DNA of 64,000 nucleotides from Helianthus annuus (Eukaryota > Streptophyta > Magnoliopsida > Asterales > Asteraceae), in assembly GCF_002127325.2 (NCBI RefSeq), contig NC_035443.2:28611838-28675837 (forward strand). The letters are read 5' to 3'. Position numbers and translations under genes: made by a program. Of this stretch, positions 42,413-54,870 are shown one piece after another. How positions within the stretch are numbered: the first letter of the stretch is position 1; every line of letters begins with the position of its first letter. Under the pieces are notes generated by a model, which ran no database searches, was not told the DNA's origin, and saw only the letters and a program-made list of their open reading frames with translations.

Positions 42413-43334
42413 AGAGTAAAAGTCGCAATGATCAACAATTTTGGTTCAATGTGCTTAAGTGTTTGTTGTTTAATTTATTTTGTGATATTAATACCTGATA
42501 AATGTTTACAATTCAGATATCCAACAAAGTAAATCAGGAAATCCAGAATAACAATAATAACGGGAACCAAGTGGATAAAAGTGCTATTGAACACATAGTA
42601 GCTCAAGGAATCATAGATGCTATGCCCTATATTATCGATACTATTAATAAAAGGCAGAAAATAATTCTATAATCGGAAGTAAACATGCACCCACTAAGCC
42701 AAGTCACAGCGTGAATGGAAATCACAGATTGTTTTTCCAAGTTCCAATTCCAAAAAGAAGAAGGACCATCTCATATGGTTGTTCTTATAAAGAATTCTTT
42801 TCACGCAAACCGATAGAATTCTCAGGCAATGAAGGAGCCATTTCAGTCTTGCGCTGGATAGAAAAGACAGAAGAAGTCTTAAAGATAAGTAAGTGTGCAG
42901 ATGAAGATAAGATCACGTATGCTTCTAATCTCTTTAAGAATGCAACCTTAGAGTGGTGGAATATCATTCTCCAGTCAAGAGGAAGTGACAAAGTTTATAA
43001 CATGGAATGGAACAACTTTAAAGAAATAGTTCAAAGGAAATTATGTCCTCCTCATGAAAAGGAACAGATTGCCAATTAGTTTCTAAATCGTAGAATGATT
43101 GGGGTAGATTGCAGGGAATATACTACCACATTATTTGAATATGCAAGGATAGTACCAACACTAGCCTCACCAGAACCAGTATTAATCTCCCGGTACATCT
43201 GGCGATTAATTAGTGAAATCAGACATGTGGTCAAGGCAGCTAGACAACAAACCGTAGAAGAAGCAGTGGAACTTGCTAACACTCTGACAGATGAATTGGT
43301 ACGTACGCAAGAGGAAAACCTGAAAAGAACCTAG
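40929..43334 (+). pseudogene. Gag of a decayed plus-strand Ty3/Gypsy element
   Basis: A chain of plus-strand frames: 40929-41150, 41150-41341, 41419-41655 (acidic/Pro-rich N-terminal extension, e.g. YPYGEPELLYPEPVPAP) and 42711-43079 plus 43095-43334 (Retrotrans_gag core: GNEGAISVLRWIEKTEEVLK, TLEWWNIILQ). A MITE and two (AT)n tracts (41749-42408) interrupt it. Several stops and a frameshift make it non-functional. Confidence 0.65.
41749..42408. repeat. (AT)n - MITE - (AT)n block inside gag
   Basis: (AT)n at 41749-41807 and 42354-42408. In between, TAGTGGAGGGTTCAAATGCG (41806) pairs with CTCAAATGAACCCCCCCTA near 42282 as terminal inverted repeats of a ~490-bp AT-rich MITE, with repeated TGTGTAGGATAA words inside. 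The same arrangement of TA tract plus GGG...TTC-type TIR occurs at 15109-15770. Confidence 0.6.
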
Positions 43335-43439
43335 CTCAAAAGATTACCCAGGAACTACGTTATGGTAATTCTTGCAGCGGGAAAGGAACAGGTTCTTCCT
43401 CTTCACCCCACTGCAAGTACTGTAAAAGGAAACACTCAG

Positions 43440-43972
43440 GAAAATGCTCGATATACTGCAACTTCTGCAAAATATCAGGGCATAAGGAAGAAGACTATAG
43501 GAAGAAAGCTAACATTAGAATATGCTACAATTGTGGGGAAGCTGGTCATTTTAAGCCAAACTGTCCGAAACTAGCTCTAGCGATGACCAACAAAGCAAAA
43601 GCAACAGAAGGACCCATGAAGATTGCAAGAGCATTCGTTCTAACCGCTGAAGAAGCTAAGATAATCTCGGATGTGATTGCAGGTACGTCTTTAGTTAATG
43701 ATGTTTATGCTAAAGTATTATTTGACTCTGGTGCAAACCAAAGTTTTATCAATACTTCTTTCTGCAAACTTCTCAATCAACCATTAACTAAACTTCACCA
43801 AGACTGTCTGGTGGAGACGGTAAATGGAGATTCTATCAAGATAGGCGAAATCCTGCAGGGAGCAAGGATGGAAATTTTAAGTCATAACTTTACTGCTAAT
43901 TTATTACCAATGAATCTAGCTGGATTTGACGTCGTATTAGGAATGGATTGGTTGGTAGCCAATCCGGCGTGA
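43440..43972 (+). pseudogene. Zinc knuckles and protease of the decayed Gypsy element
   Basis: One frame reads through a degenerate knuckle (CNFCKISGHKEEDY, last Cys lost), an intact CYNCGEAGHFKPNC, then the retropepsin domain with DSGA (residues 48-51 counting from the ATG at 43583) and FDVVLGMDWLVAN. The order Gag knuckles-PR is that of chromoviruses. The frame ends at TGA, 43970-43972. Confidence 0.7.
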
Positions 43973-44957
43973 ATATTATGTGATCAAAAGTCTGAACAAG
44001 TACGTACGCCAACTGGCAAAATGATCACAATTAAGGGAGATAAACCAACGAGATCAACAAAATCCACCTCTGTGATGAAAGCCGTAAGCTACGCATGGTA
44101 AAGAGGAATGATGTATATGATTTCTGTAATCATTAACACGAAAGGAAAAGAATTAAAAGATATTATTGTAATATCTAAATTCTGAGATGTTTTTCCAGAA
44201 GAATTACCTGGATTACCGCCAGATTGTGAGGTTGAATTTAGAATTCACCTAATAATAGGAACGACACCAATTGCCAAATCACCTTATCGACTAGGACCAA
44301 TGGAGATGCAGGAATTGAAGTAACAGCTAGATGAACTACTTGAAAAAGGTTTCATACAACCTAGCTCATCACCATAGGGAGCACCGGTGTTATTTGTCAA
44401 GAAAAAAGATGGAATGATGCGTATGTGCATTGATTACGGAGAATTGAATATGGTTACAATTAAAAATCGGTACCCACTACCGAGAATCGATGACCTATTC
44501 GATCAACTTCAAAGAGCCCGATTCTTTTCCAAGATCAATTTACGCTCGGGATATCATCAATTGAAAGTACAGGAAGATGACATTCCTAAAACTGCTTTCA
44601 GAACGAGATATGGTCATTATGAATTTACAGTCATGCCATTTGTTTTAACCAATGCCCCAAAAACATTTATGGACATCATGAACATGATATGTAAACCATA
44701 CCTGGATAAATTCATAATAGTCTTTATAGATGATATTCTAATTTAGTCTAGGAGTAAGGAAAAACATGCAGAGCATTTGCATATACTTCTAACATTGTTG
44801 AGAAAAGAAAAGATTTATGCTAAATTTTCAAAATGTGAATCCTGATTGCAAGAAGTGCAATTCCTTGGACATATAGTTAACCATGTAGGAATTCATGTGG
44901 ATCCTACAAAGATCGAAGCGATTACCAAATGGAAAGTCCCTGAGTCACCTACAGAAG
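43973..44957 (+). pseudogene. Reverse transcriptase of the decayed Gypsy element, truncated
   Basis: After a decayed linker, 44387-44746 encodes RT fingers/palm ([43 protein letters not shown] active site). Translation past a stop continues RSKEKHAEHLHILLTLL and [20 protein letters not shown] to SPTEV, where a new LTR (TGTAACACCCCG) begins at 44958. The rest of RT, RNase H and integrase are not in the window. Confidence 0.75.
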
Positions 44958-47127
44958 TGTAACACCCCGAAAATATTAAATTTAAATATAATTATATATT
45001 ATATAAAAACGAGAGTTGGGCAAAACCAACGAAAAAGTAACTAGGAGTAAATAACCTAGTTAACAAACTGTTAGTAAATGATAAGGAAATAGTGAATAAA
45101 AGCATCTTTTTATAAAACTTGAAAACCATGGAGGGCTAAAAGGGAAAATATGGAATAAAGTTTAATTAAATAAAAATAAAAAACCAAAACACACACTCAT
45201 GTGTGTGTTCTGGTTGAAGAAAACATAGGAGCCAAAAAGGGTTCTTTCACTTGAACCCTAATTCACACATAATCAATCAAATTCAAGAAGAAGATCAAGA
45301 TTAAACTAGAATGAAGCTGAAATTAGTGATCACTCAAGTTAGGGGATCAGAAGGTATGTCAATTTTCATCATTTGGTTACATCTCGAATTCTTGGTGAAC
45401 ACTTGAAATCGAAATTATTGCTTGAATATTGAATATATGGGTGATGCTATGTTGAATCCATGTTTAGGAACAACCCATAGTTGTGAAACTAGATGAATTA
45501 GTGATGAAAGCTATGAAATTGGTGAACACCCATGTATGCGATAAGTGGGTTTTTATATTAATGTGATGAACACTTGATTTCGTATTCTTAATTGTAAGAG
45601 GATTGATGATATGATGCAAGATAGTGATATTGTTATGAATGCTAGGTATAAGGGCATGAAATTTGATGATTGAAACCTGGTTGAAAGTTAATTATGAACT
45701 AGATAGAAGATGTATAAAAATCATGCCCACAAGGTGTTTGTTAAAACGCCTAAACGAACGCTAATATGTTGAAATTTCGAATAAAATTCCTAATTGAATA
45801 ATAGGACGAATTACGTGTGATAAGTAATGATATGAGTTCTAAACAAGTTGTTAATGGAACTCTATAGGAAAGGCGGGTGAATCTTCAGGCGGCCAAGTCG
45901 AATCGGACACGCGCTTGAAGGATAAGCTATAAGGTACGAGACTTGTCATTTTGTTACATTATGTGTATCCATTAGTCTTCATTATGTTAATGTTGTTATA
46001 GCGAAAAGTATGAGTTTGGTATGTCATTAAAGTGAAGGAACTCACTCGACAACCAAACGGGTCAAAATAGATGGTTAGAACATGTTTGGTATGTCATTGA
46101 AGTGATGGATTTCACTCGACAACCAAATGGGTCAAATATATGTCTAAAACGATAGTGATTTGAAGTGAATCTAAGGTCACACAATAAATCAGTAGAATGA
46201 GTGCGTAAGCCAAGAAACGGACACGCCAAAATTTGATTTAATGAACCCATGGAAATGGGTCAAAACATAGAAACATGATTTCGTTGAATATTGATTAAAT
46301 GTTCATGCTTGAATTGTAGATAAAAAGCATGATGTAAATGCGTACGCAAACCATGTAATGGAAGCGAAAACGCTAACGTTTGACAAGCCCGGAATGGGTA
46401 AGAATAACAAGAAATAATCATTGTTAATAAACATGTAGTATGATGCTAAAATGAAACGGGTCAAATAATGGCATAAAGGATTTATAAACCGTTTCCTTAT
46501 AAATCAGCTTTTGATGCGACCGAGGTGATAAACGGATCCTAATTGTATTACAGTAGCACAGAAACAAGAATCACATAAATCAGATAAGTATATCGAAAGT
46601 TAGGCAACTTTTAAGTTAGAACATTGCTTGAAATCATAGTTGGGCAAATGTGCAGCAACAAAAGGAAACCTTCTGTCGAAATAGGCATGTCGCGCTACGC
46701 GACCGCAAACCGGGATCATTATCGTGTCACGCGACAGAACAGATCAAGTCTCTCGCGGCACTCGAGAGATCTCTGAACTGGCAAAAATCTTTAATTCTTG
46801 TTGTTTTGATCATGGAACTTGTTTTAAATGGTTTTCAAGGCCTTGTAACTAATGTTAATGTTGGTTTTGAACATAGGTGAACGTTATAGGTCTCCGGATG
46901 ATGATCAAGTGAAGAACAATAACCGAACACACCACTAAACAAAGCTTCCACAATTGATCTTGTTTTGTGTTATTAAAAGTGAACTATGTAAACACTCTTA
47001 ACATGGTTTTTGGAATGTTTTAAACATGACTGAGTATTTTGATGTAAAAGTTTTTGTTAAGTCGCATTTTGATATAAATGCGTACTTTAATGATATATTA
47101 ACGTTAAATTAGAATCGGTCTTATAAG
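44958..47127 (+). mobile_element. 5' LTR of a second plus-strand Ty3/Gypsy element
   Basis: It starts TGTAACACCCCG exactly where the RT coding sequence is broken (5 bp to the left: AGAAG) and ends just before a PBS-like site at 47128. ~2.2 kb. Contains a 70-bp near-duplicate (GTTTGGTATGTCATT(A/G)AAGTG at ~46016 and ~46085) and GC palindromes (46680-46770, such as GTCGCGCTACGCGAC). The exact 3' end is uncertain because a terminal CA is not evident. Confidence 0.6.
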
Positions 47128-47141
47128 TTGGTAATCAGAGC
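47128..47141 (+). promoter_or_regulatory. PBS with one extra base
   Basis: TTGGTAATCAGAGC equals the iMet PBS TTGGTATCAGAGC with one inserted A. This could reduce priming or be a post-insertion change. Confidence 0.6.
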
Positions 47142-47386
47142 TCAAGGTTATTGACAAGTGTGTTTGGTTCGAAGCTTGATCAAACATCCGGTAAGAATTA
47201 ATTATTTGGGTAGATTTTAACAAAACATTAGGTAAAGAATATGAATTCATGTGCATGGGAAGAGTGTGTTAATAAACTTAAACCCGGAAAGTGTACTAAA
47301 CACGAATGGTGCTAAACCAAAGTGAATAATGCAAATGATAGTGAAATGAAATATTTAACAACTGATATAAACATTTTAGATTCAAG

Positions 47387-47734
47387 ATGTCTGGTAGAAA
47401 TGATGAGGATACGGTGCCGATAGTCACCGAAAGAATGAAAGAAGTAATTTCCAAGAAGGTCAGAAGGGCTATAGAAAACAGTTTATCCAGATTCGTAGAC
47501 AGAATCCAGAATACAATACTATCGGTAGTTGACAAACGGATGAAAAGGTTGAAGGAAAGCTTCAACCAAACGAAAGATAAGCAATTAGAGAGAAAGGCTT
47601 GTCCTTACAACAAATTCATGGCTTGCAAGCCCCCAATTTACAACGGGGTGGTTGACCCGATTATATGCCAACGTTGGTTGAGCGACACTGAAGGGGTGTT
47701 TGAAAGAACACATTGCGACGTTAGCGACTTTGTT
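47387..47734 (+). pseudogene. Gag N-terminal part, cut by the minus-strand chromovirus
   Basis: Starts MSGRNDEDTVPIVTERMKEV, then KACPYNKFMACKPPIYNGVV and CQRWLSDTEGVFERTHC, a Gypsy Gag similar in layout to the ones at 55938 and 42711. Coding ends at 47734, where TGTCACACCCCG of another LTR begins; the residues that follow in the open frame belong to that LTR. Confidence 0.7.
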
Positions 47735-50700
47735 TGTCACACCCCGATATTTCCACGTATTACCGGTGGGCCTGGTGGGGAGTATCGTGACGTAGTTGAT
47801 ATCATCATAGTCAATAATCACAGTTTAATGCACAACAGAAGTCTTGGTAGAAAATAATAATACAAACCGAAATGAAAAGTATAATTAAATATTACACAAA
47901 CGGTTGTATGTGGATCCACAGGCGGATCTAAAACATAAAGTAAAATATTATTCGACAGACTTTAAACACAAAGAACTTGCAAGATTCTTTAATTAGTGCC
48001 CAGGAGCTTCCAGCCAATTTCGCGTAGTATCGGCCACTTACACTGGTAAATAAAATTAACTGACTCTTTTGAAAACATTTATGAAAATTGATTTAAATGT
48101 ACAAGGCACAAATATTCTTTTATAACTTGGGACAATTATATAAAATAAACTTATATACAAATTTACATGTTTGTCGTACGTTCAAGGCCCGGGTTAGAAG
48201 CCGAGACAAGATTAATAGACACACCACTAGTATAAGCCCACAAGAAGTTATCCTCACGAGTGGGATATCGTTTTACATACGCAACTGATAGGTGTATGCC
48301 TACACCCCGTGCTTAAGTCGTGGCCATTTCAAATGAATGAGCCGAGGATATCCAGGACACGGTAATATTAACCCCCAAATGCTTTGTATCAAACAAAACA
48401 GATTAAAACGGGTTCTCTCAATGATTTAACCACTAATCAATTAAATATTCAATACCCGACTAAGCGGTAATAATTTACCATATCCCAAGCTCGTATAAGG
48501 GAAAATAAGTTAAAAGTACTTACCTGAGCTTAAAATGTAAAATTTGTATTCTCAGCCGTATATCCTACTCAACAAGTGTAGGTAGCTTTTACTGGGCTCC
48601 TAATCTGGAACGAAGGTTTTAATAACCTATTAGATTCCTAACGGGTCTTATTTAAGTTGTAACTTAGACCGGTTAGTTTTATAGAAAGGTTTACGGTACA
48701 AAACGCAAGATTAAGCGATGACCGGATTGGAATGTGATTTAGACCCAACAAGTATGAAGACTTGTATAAAATGGGTAAACTAAATACATTCTGGATTTTG
48801 AAGTAAAAATGATAAGGTTTGACCCGTTTCGGTTAATTTATGCAAACTAGTTACATAAACCGTACCGAACACGTATATGCATAACGGGTAACCGGATGAG
48901 TCAAATAAAAGTTCCATAAGTTAATATGCTTAAAATATGTTGTGATATCAGTAGGATATCTTCAATTATGCCCAAAATGAATTTAAAATCAATTTAAGCC
49001 CCGTAAGGGTATTTTGGTCCTTTTAAAGTTTATAAAAGGGGTTTCATAGTTAACTGAGGTTCTGGTCTAAAACATTCAGTAAAAATATTTGTTTTATCAA
49101 GTTACATCAGTAAGATATCATACATGTGTGAGGTTTATCATCTATGGCCAAACAATGCACCGTAGGGGCATTTTGGTCATTTCACATATGCTTTTAAAGT
49201 CAAATTTGGAAGTCTGAGTTCAAGACTTATACTTACTATTAAAGTATTAAAATTTATTTTTAAAATCAGTAGGTAACAAGTCTTAGGCGTTAAATATGGT
49301 TTTAAACCATACTATGCGCCTAATTAGCGTAAAAGTCGGTAATTGACGATATTCAAGATGTTTATAAAATTTTGATGTTTTGATCAGTCTTTAATGTTAA
49401 AAATATTTTATTTAACATATGACATCAGTAGGAAAAGGTTTGGTATGCAAATCACATGTTAAACTCATTTTATTAACAAAAAGGGTATTATCATCATTTA
49501 CCGATTTATACAAGAACTCTATCCTATGGTCGGTATAAAATCCGACCAAAAATTCCAAAAATCCCTAAAAATAATATCAAAAACAGTAGGTAATGAGTTT
49601 GGTGTCAAAATTTGGGTTTAAACATGATTTATGCTAAAATGAAATTTAATTAACAAAAAGTTTCATTTTACGATATCTTGCATAACTTTTGTTTGAGAAT
49701 AGAAACGGGTGTCAAATTTATTGGACATACTTATATATCAGTAATAAAGCTTTTTGTCCTCTCACATTTTCAAAAATCTCATTTTTATAACATAAGGGCG
49801 TAATGGTCAATTTTTAAGCATTTAACGGAAACATGCAAATGATCTCCGATTTCTAAGGGACCACGTAGTATGACCTCAGAGGGTTATACTACATATAATA
49901 TGGTTACAAAGGAACCCTAAGGCATAACTAAACTAAGCTAATTCGGGTCAGAACTGAAAGTCAAAGCAAAAGTCTACTTTTTTGCGACTTTCGGTTGCGA
50001 ACCGAGCCTAATACTCAGAATTGTTAGGTTGAACATGTCTTAACATGTTCTTATATTATTAACAAGTTATTTTAGTGATAAAACGTATTTTATAGCTTCT
50101 ACATTATCAGTTATGAATTATTTTCTAAAAACCGACTCGTTTGACTTTTCTGTTCATTACTTTGACCCGACAATTGACTAAGTAAACGTGATAATTAGGA
50201 GGTGCCCTTTTGAGGGATCATCACCTACTTAATTACCAACACATAGCCACTTTCAATTCGAATAACGGCTGGACCGTTAGTGATTAATCACAAAGTCGAC
50301 GTATCATTACGATATCTTTGACTTTCAGTCATTAAGCTAATAAAAACTTAACTACAGGAGCTAAGAACACTTACAATGGTCCTTAGTACGAAGATTAAAC
50401 TTAAGAGAGCTTCCTAAATGATCAGGATGCTCCAGAGAATGCTCCAAAGCTTGATCAAATGAGACTGTGAGAAAAATTTGAAGTGCAAATGAGAAAGCTG
50501 CCACAATGCACCTATTTATAGTGAATGTGAGCATGTCCAGATCATCCCAGGTGTTATGTGTTGATTCCAGATGATAACAAGTGTCTCTAGTGGTTTTAGA
50601 TACCATCAAACAGTCCATTGTTTCGAATTAAGAGTGTATAAAGCTGAAATGGGTAAAGAAAGGCGCAGGACCTGCACCTGTGCATGGTTTCTGTCAAATT

Positions 50701-51369
50701 TAGGCCATCGCGTCGCGCGACGGCACAGCTGTTCTGAGGTCGCGCAACGTGAGCTCCATGGGGGACCAGTTTTCAAGTTTAAATCTTGGCAAGAATGGCC
50801 CCTGGACCTTTATAACACATAATAACTTTTATTTCAAGCACTTTGAACCCATAAAGTTAGTATATGGATGATCTTTAGGATATAATCAAACTTCGTTAGG
50901 TCCGATTTCGTTAAATGATAACCGAAAATACTAGTTTTGCCTCGTTGATGCTTTTAACCCTTTATTCACGAAAGTTAACGTATTTAATATCAAACGATAT
51001 CGAAACCTTGTGAATTTTTCGTCACTTATTCTTGAAAGTATAATCACTCATTACAAAGCCCCGGATTCGTTAAAAGGTCACTCAGAGGTAGTAATTTAAC
51101 ATGTTGACACGTTTAACCCCCGTGTCTTGTAAACTTTCACTTTCTTTCACAAACGGCTTCGTACGTTTCACAATTTATTTGTTCAAGAGTACAAGCATCG
51201 TGTAGGGTTGTTTGAAAGGCATAGATTTCATATGTTGACATTTTGGACCCTTCAACACATATCTTTTCCTTGTTTGTCAACTTTAGTCACTCGAAATCAT
51301 TTCATTACACGTTTAAAGTTTATGACACGTGTCGTTACTACATTGGACATGATTTTGCGAGGTGTTACA
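47735..51369 (-). repeat. 3' LTR of the minus-strand chromovirus
   Basis: Plus-strand TGTCACACCCCG...GGTGTTACA, 3635 bp. On the minus strand U3 has about three 'GGGTTAAAAGCATCAAC'-type repeat units, a GC cassette at 50700-50760 (CGCGTCGCGCGACGGC and GGTCGCGCAACGTGAGC) and a TATA box at 50511-50520. It is the reference copy for recognising the solo LTR at 3538-14974. Confidence 0.85.
50700..50760 (-). promoter_or_regulatory. GC-rich palindromic cassette in chromovirus LTR
   Basis: CGCGTCGCGCGACGG and GGTCGCGCAACGTGAG, ~30 bp apart, ~180 bp upstream of the minus-strand TATA box. Equivalent in position to 4505-4562. Confidence 0.55.
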
Positions 51370-51385
51370 TCCTCACCCCCTTAAA
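51370..51385 (-). promoter_or_regulatory. Polypurine tract of the chromovirus
   Basis: TCCTCACCCCCTTAAA on the plus strand, i.e. TTTAAGGGGGTGAGGA on the element strand directly before the 3' LTR. Confidence 0.75.
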
Positions 51386-51405
51386 AGAAATCTCGACCTC
51401 AAGAT

Positions 51406-52830
51406 TTACTGAAATAAATGAGGGTATTTCTGTTTCATCATGGATTCAACTTCCCACGTATATTCTGGGCCTCTGCGGGCATCCCATTTCACCTTTACAA
51501 TTGGTACATTTTTTCTTCGAAGCTTCTTAACCTGCCGATCCTCGATCGACAAAGGTTTTTCAACGAACTTCAAGCTCTCGTCGATCTGCACGTCCTTATG
51601 GGACATTGCTAGCGATTCATCGGCTAGACATTTCTTTAAATTGCAGATGTGGAACACATTGTGTATTCCACTAAGTTCTTCAGGTAGATTTAGCTTGTAG
51701 GCTACAGTTCCGACACATTCGATGATCTCGAATGGTCCTATGTATCTTGAGCTCAGCTTGCCCTTTTTGCCAAAACGCATCACCCCTTTCCAGGGTGACA
51801 CCTTGAGTAGCACTTTATCACATACCTCGAATTTCAGAGGTTTACGCCTCTTATCCGCGTAGCTTTTCTGCCTATCCCTGGCAGCTTTGAGACGATCACT
51901 TATTTGAACAATCTTATCCGTAGTCTCGAGGACTATTTCAGGTCCTGACAGTTGGGTTTCTCCATCTTCTGCCCAACAAACTGGCGTTCTACACTTCCTT
52001 CCACACAAAGCCTCGAAAGGAGCGGCTTGGATACTCGAATGATAACTATTATTGTATGAAAATTCAATCAAAGGAAGATGGTCATCCCAACTTCCTCCCA
52101 AGTCAATAACACAAGCCCTGAGCATATCCTCAAGCGTTTGAATCATACGCTCGCTTTGCCCATCCGTCTGAGGATGATAAGTAGTGCTAAAATTTAAACG
52201 AGTGCCTAGGTATTGCTGAAAGCTTTTCCAAAAATGAGATGTGTATCTAGTATCCCTATCAGAGATAATAGATACTGGCACTCCGTGGAGAGATACTATC
52301 TGATCCACGTACAGCTGAGCTAGCTTATCGGAGCTGTGCGTTTCTTTAATAGGCAAGAAATGAGCTGACTTGGTTAGGCTGTCGACTATAACCCATATCG
52401 TATCATTCCTGTGCTTCATCCTTGGTAACTTAGTAATGAAATCCATTACCATTTCCCACTTCCAAGTGGGAAATTCAGGCTGTTGTAGCAATCTTGACGG
52501 CTTTTGATGCTCGGCTTTAACCTGTGCGCATGTCAGGCATTTAGCCACATAAGTGGCTATGGATTTCTTTATACCTATCCACCAATAATTTGCCTTTAGA
52601 TCCTGGTACATCTTATCACTGCCTGGATGGAGTGAATATTTTGAACTATGAGCTTCTTGGAGGATCACATCTCTACTTCCTCCATGGATTGGAACCCAGA
52701 TTCGACCATTTAATCTAAGGATTCCATTCTTGCCATAAGACAATTGATCAGCAGTTACGCCTAACTTTTCATTCGGAAAGTTAGTTTCCAAAATAGCTTC
52801 CTTCTGAGCAGCTAACAGCCTTTCATTCAA
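51406..52830 (-). CDS. Integrase with chromodomain-like C-terminus
   Basis: 474 residues, open throughout. Zinc-binding HHCC: H61, H68, C98, C101. Catalytic core: D130 (VMDFIT), D191 (ISDRD), E227 (DGQSER), giving the DX60DX35E spacing. A GPFEIIE-type GPY/F region is followed by [20 protein letters not shown] (~442-468), a chromodomain-like tail expected to bind chromatin marks and bias insertion. It ends 20 bp before the PPT. The upstream half of the reading frame (RNase H side) is separated by stops at 52831-52998. Confidence 0.85.
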   Translation of the reverse strand: MNERLLAAQKEAILETNFPNEKLGVTADQLSYGKNGILRLNGRIWVPIHGGSRDVILQEAHSSKYSLHPGSDKMYQDLKANYWWIGIKKSIATYVAKCLTCAQVKAEHQKPSRLLQQPEFPTWKWEMVMDFITKLPRMKHRNDTIWVIVDSLTKSAHFLPIKETHSSDKLAQLYVDQIVSLHGVPVSIISDRDTRYTSHFWKSFQQYLGTRLNFSTTYHPQTDGQSERMIQTLEDMLRACVIDLGGSWDDHLPLIEFSYNNSYHSSIQAAPFEALCGRKCRTPVCWAEDGETQLSGPEIVLETTDKIVQISDRLKAARDRQKSYADKRRKPLKFEVCDKVLLKVSPWKGVMRFGKKGKLSSRYIGPFEIIECVGTVAYKLNLPEELSGIHNVFHICNLKKCLADESLAMSHKDVQIDESLKFVEKPLSIEDRQVKKLRRKNVPIVKVKWDARRGPEYTWEVESMMKQKYPHLFQ

Positions 52831-52998
52831 GTTGTTCGTTAATTCGATGCTTTTGGCATTGATCCTAATAGGTTTGATTCTTTATTTCCTGCTTAGTGCG
52901 TCAGCAACAATATTTTCTTTGCCCGGATGGTAGCGAATTTCGCAATCATAATCGTTCAACGTCTCCATCCAACGACGTTGCCTCATGTTAAGATCTTT

Positions 52999-53262
52999 CT
53001 AGTTAAATAAATGTTGAAGGCTTTCATGGTCTGAATAGATTACACACTTGGTTCCATATAGATAATGCCTCCAAAGCTTTAGTGCAAATACAACGGCACC
53101 CAATTCCAAATCATGGGTGGTGCAGTTCTTTTCGTGCACTTTTAATTGTCGTGAAGCATAGGCAATAACCTTGCCTCTCTGCATAAGCACACAACCCATA
53201 CCTGTGTACGATGCATCGCAATAAACAACAAACTCTTCTATCCCTTCTGGCAATGTCAACAC
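52999..53262 (-). CDS. RNase H domain of the chromovirus
   Basis: 87 residues: [16 protein letters not shown] with the first catalytic Asp, [19 protein letters not shown] with the Glu, and [12 protein letters not shown] with the second Asp. This is the typical Gypsy RNase H fragment. A TAG just after HLFN separates it from the integrase frame. Confidence 0.8.
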   Translation of the reverse strand: MLTLPEGIEEFVVYCDASYTGMGCVLMQRGKVIAYASRQLKVHEKNCTTHDLELGAVVFALKLWRHYLYGTKCVIYSDHESLQHLFN

Positions 53263-53582
53263 AGGAGCATTGCTTAATTTCTGCTTGAGGATCTCAAAAG
53301 ACTCTTGTTGCTTGGGACCCAGTCAAACTATACATTCTTGCGAGTTAGCGAAGTTAGAGGTGCAGCAATCCTAGAAAAGTTTTCAATGAAACGTCTGTAG
53401 TAACCAGCCAAACCTAAGAAGCTGCAAATCTCACTGGGCGTCTTAGGCGCTTGCCAATTCATAATCGCTTCAATCTTAGCGGGATCCACCTGGATACCAT
53501 GCTCACTTACTACATGTCCAAGAAATTGGACTTCTCGGAGCCAGAATTCACATTTAGAGAACTTTGCATAAAGCTTCTCTCG
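53263..53582 (-). pseudogene. RT thumb/connection remnant
   Basis: Minus-strand coding-like text ([19 protein letters not shown] and [18 protein letters not shown] phrases can be read across frames) with stops. It connects the RT palm (53583) to RNase H (53262). Confidence 0.6.
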
Positions 53583-53846
53583 TTACAAAAGTTCAAGAAT
53601 ACATCGGAGATGTTTTTCATGACCGGCTTGGCTCTTTGAATAAATAAGTATGTCATCAGTGAAGACAATGACAAACTTTTCTAGATACGGCTTGCAAACG
53701 CGATTCATGAGATCCATGAATGCTGCAGGTGCATTAGTGAGCCCGAAAGGCATCACTAGAAACTCGTAATGGCCATATCTCGTTCTAAATACAGTCTTGT
53801 GCACATCTTCGATTCTGACCTTCAACTGATGATAACCTGACCTCAA
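53583..53846 (-). CDS. Reverse transcriptase palm with FTDDIL active site
   Basis: [55 protein letters not shown]. The two catalytic Asp of the xxDD motif are present. A stop of the upstream frame at 53856 and a frame change separate it from the RT fingers. Confidence 0.8.
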   Translation of the reverse strand: MRSGYHQLKVRIEDVHKTVFRTRYGHYEFLVMPFGLTNAPAAFMDLMNRVCKPYLEKFVIVFTDDILIYSKSQAGHEKHLRCILELL

Positions 53847-53855
53847 ATCGATCTT

Positions 53856-54476
53856 TCAAAAGTAACTTACCCCTTGCAGTTGATCGAACAAATCGTCGAT
53901 CCTGGGCAATGGATATTGATTCTTGATTGTAACTTTGTTCAGCTCACGATAATCAATGCATAGACGCATTGATCCATCCTTCTTCTTCACAAACAGAATA
54001 GGTGCTCCCCAAGGAGACCAGCTAGGTTGAATAAAACCCTTCTCCAACAAATCATCCAACTGGGTCCTTAATTCTTTCATTTCAATCGGTACCAACCGAT
54101 AAGGTGCTCGTGCTATTGGGACGGCTCCTGGAATAATATCAATTCTTAATTCCACTTGCCTGTCAGGAGGTAAACCAGATAATTCTTCAGGAAAGACATC
54201 TAAATACTCAGAAATAACAGGAATGTCTTCAATCTTGGGCTTTGGCTCATCTATAGTCACCTGTGCCATGTAAATGGCACAACCTTTCTTCAAACACTTT
54301 GATGCCTTAAGCATAGATACTTGTTTAGGTAATCCATACTGCGTATCTCCCTGAATTGTAAGTGGCTCACCATAAGGGTTCTTAATGACAACTTGCTTCT
54401 TGTTACAGGAAATTTGGGCTTGGTTACGAGATAACCAATCCATGCCTATAAAATTATCGAATCCTGCCAATTTCAA
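53856..54476 (-). CDS. Protease end, linker and RT fingers
   Basis: 206 residues from [20 protein letters not shown] (C-terminal flap of PR) through the PR-RT linker ([20 protein letters not shown]) to RT motifs ([34 protein letters not shown]). It overlaps the PR frame by 4 bp, a one-base shift. Confidence 0.8.
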   Translation of the reverse strand: MKLAGFDNFIGMDWLSRNQAQISCNKKQVVIKNPYGEPLTIQGDTQYGLPKQVSMLKASKCLKKGCAIYMAQVTIDEPKPKIEDIPVISEYLDVFPEELSGLPPDRQVELRIDIIPGAVPIARAPYRLVPIEMKELRTQLDDLLEKGFIQPSWSPWGAPILFVKKKDGSMRLCIDYRELNKVTIKNQYPLPRIDDLFDQLQGVSYF

Positions 54477-54745
54477 CGAAGCAAAGACAGCGGAAAAGAG
54501 TGATTCCTAATGGATATGAAACATCCATCTAAAATTGTTGAAGCAGTCTCTATGGTACCATCGGCCAATTCTACCTCATATTTTATATTTAGAGTTTTAA
54601 CAGGCAGATTTATCAGTTTACAAAATTTATTGTCTACAAAAGACATATCTGCGCCAGAATCAAACAAAACTCTAGCATAAACATCATTGATGAGGAAAGT
54701 ACCTATTATAACATTATCATTCTGTACCGCTTCCTGCACATTCAT
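54473..54745 (-). CDS. Aspartic protease of the chromovirus
   Basis: 90 residues with DSGAD (D29) in [20 protein letters not shown], then [18 protein letters not shown]. It cleaves the Gag-Pol polyprotein in active elements; here its C-terminal GMDWL part is in the next frame because of a small frameshift. Confidence 0.75.
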   Translation of the reverse strand: MNVQEAVQNDNVIIGTFLINDVYARVLFDSGADMSFVDNKFCKLINLPVKTLNIKYEVELADGTIETASTILDGCFISIRNHSFPLSLLR

Positions 54746-54870
54746 CTGGAAGACTCGAGCATTAGTCTTCTTGGCCTCTACAGGATTCTTTGGGTTTTCG
54801 GGCAGTTGGTCCTTATATGCCCCTTCTCATTGCAACCATAACAAGTTGCATTTTGCATGTTCTTGCAGTC

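Noticed and set aside
47735..47857. Extension of the Gag frame past 47734
   Set aside because: From 47735 the bases are the end of the chromovirus LTR (identical text at 58228), so the open frame there is accidental.
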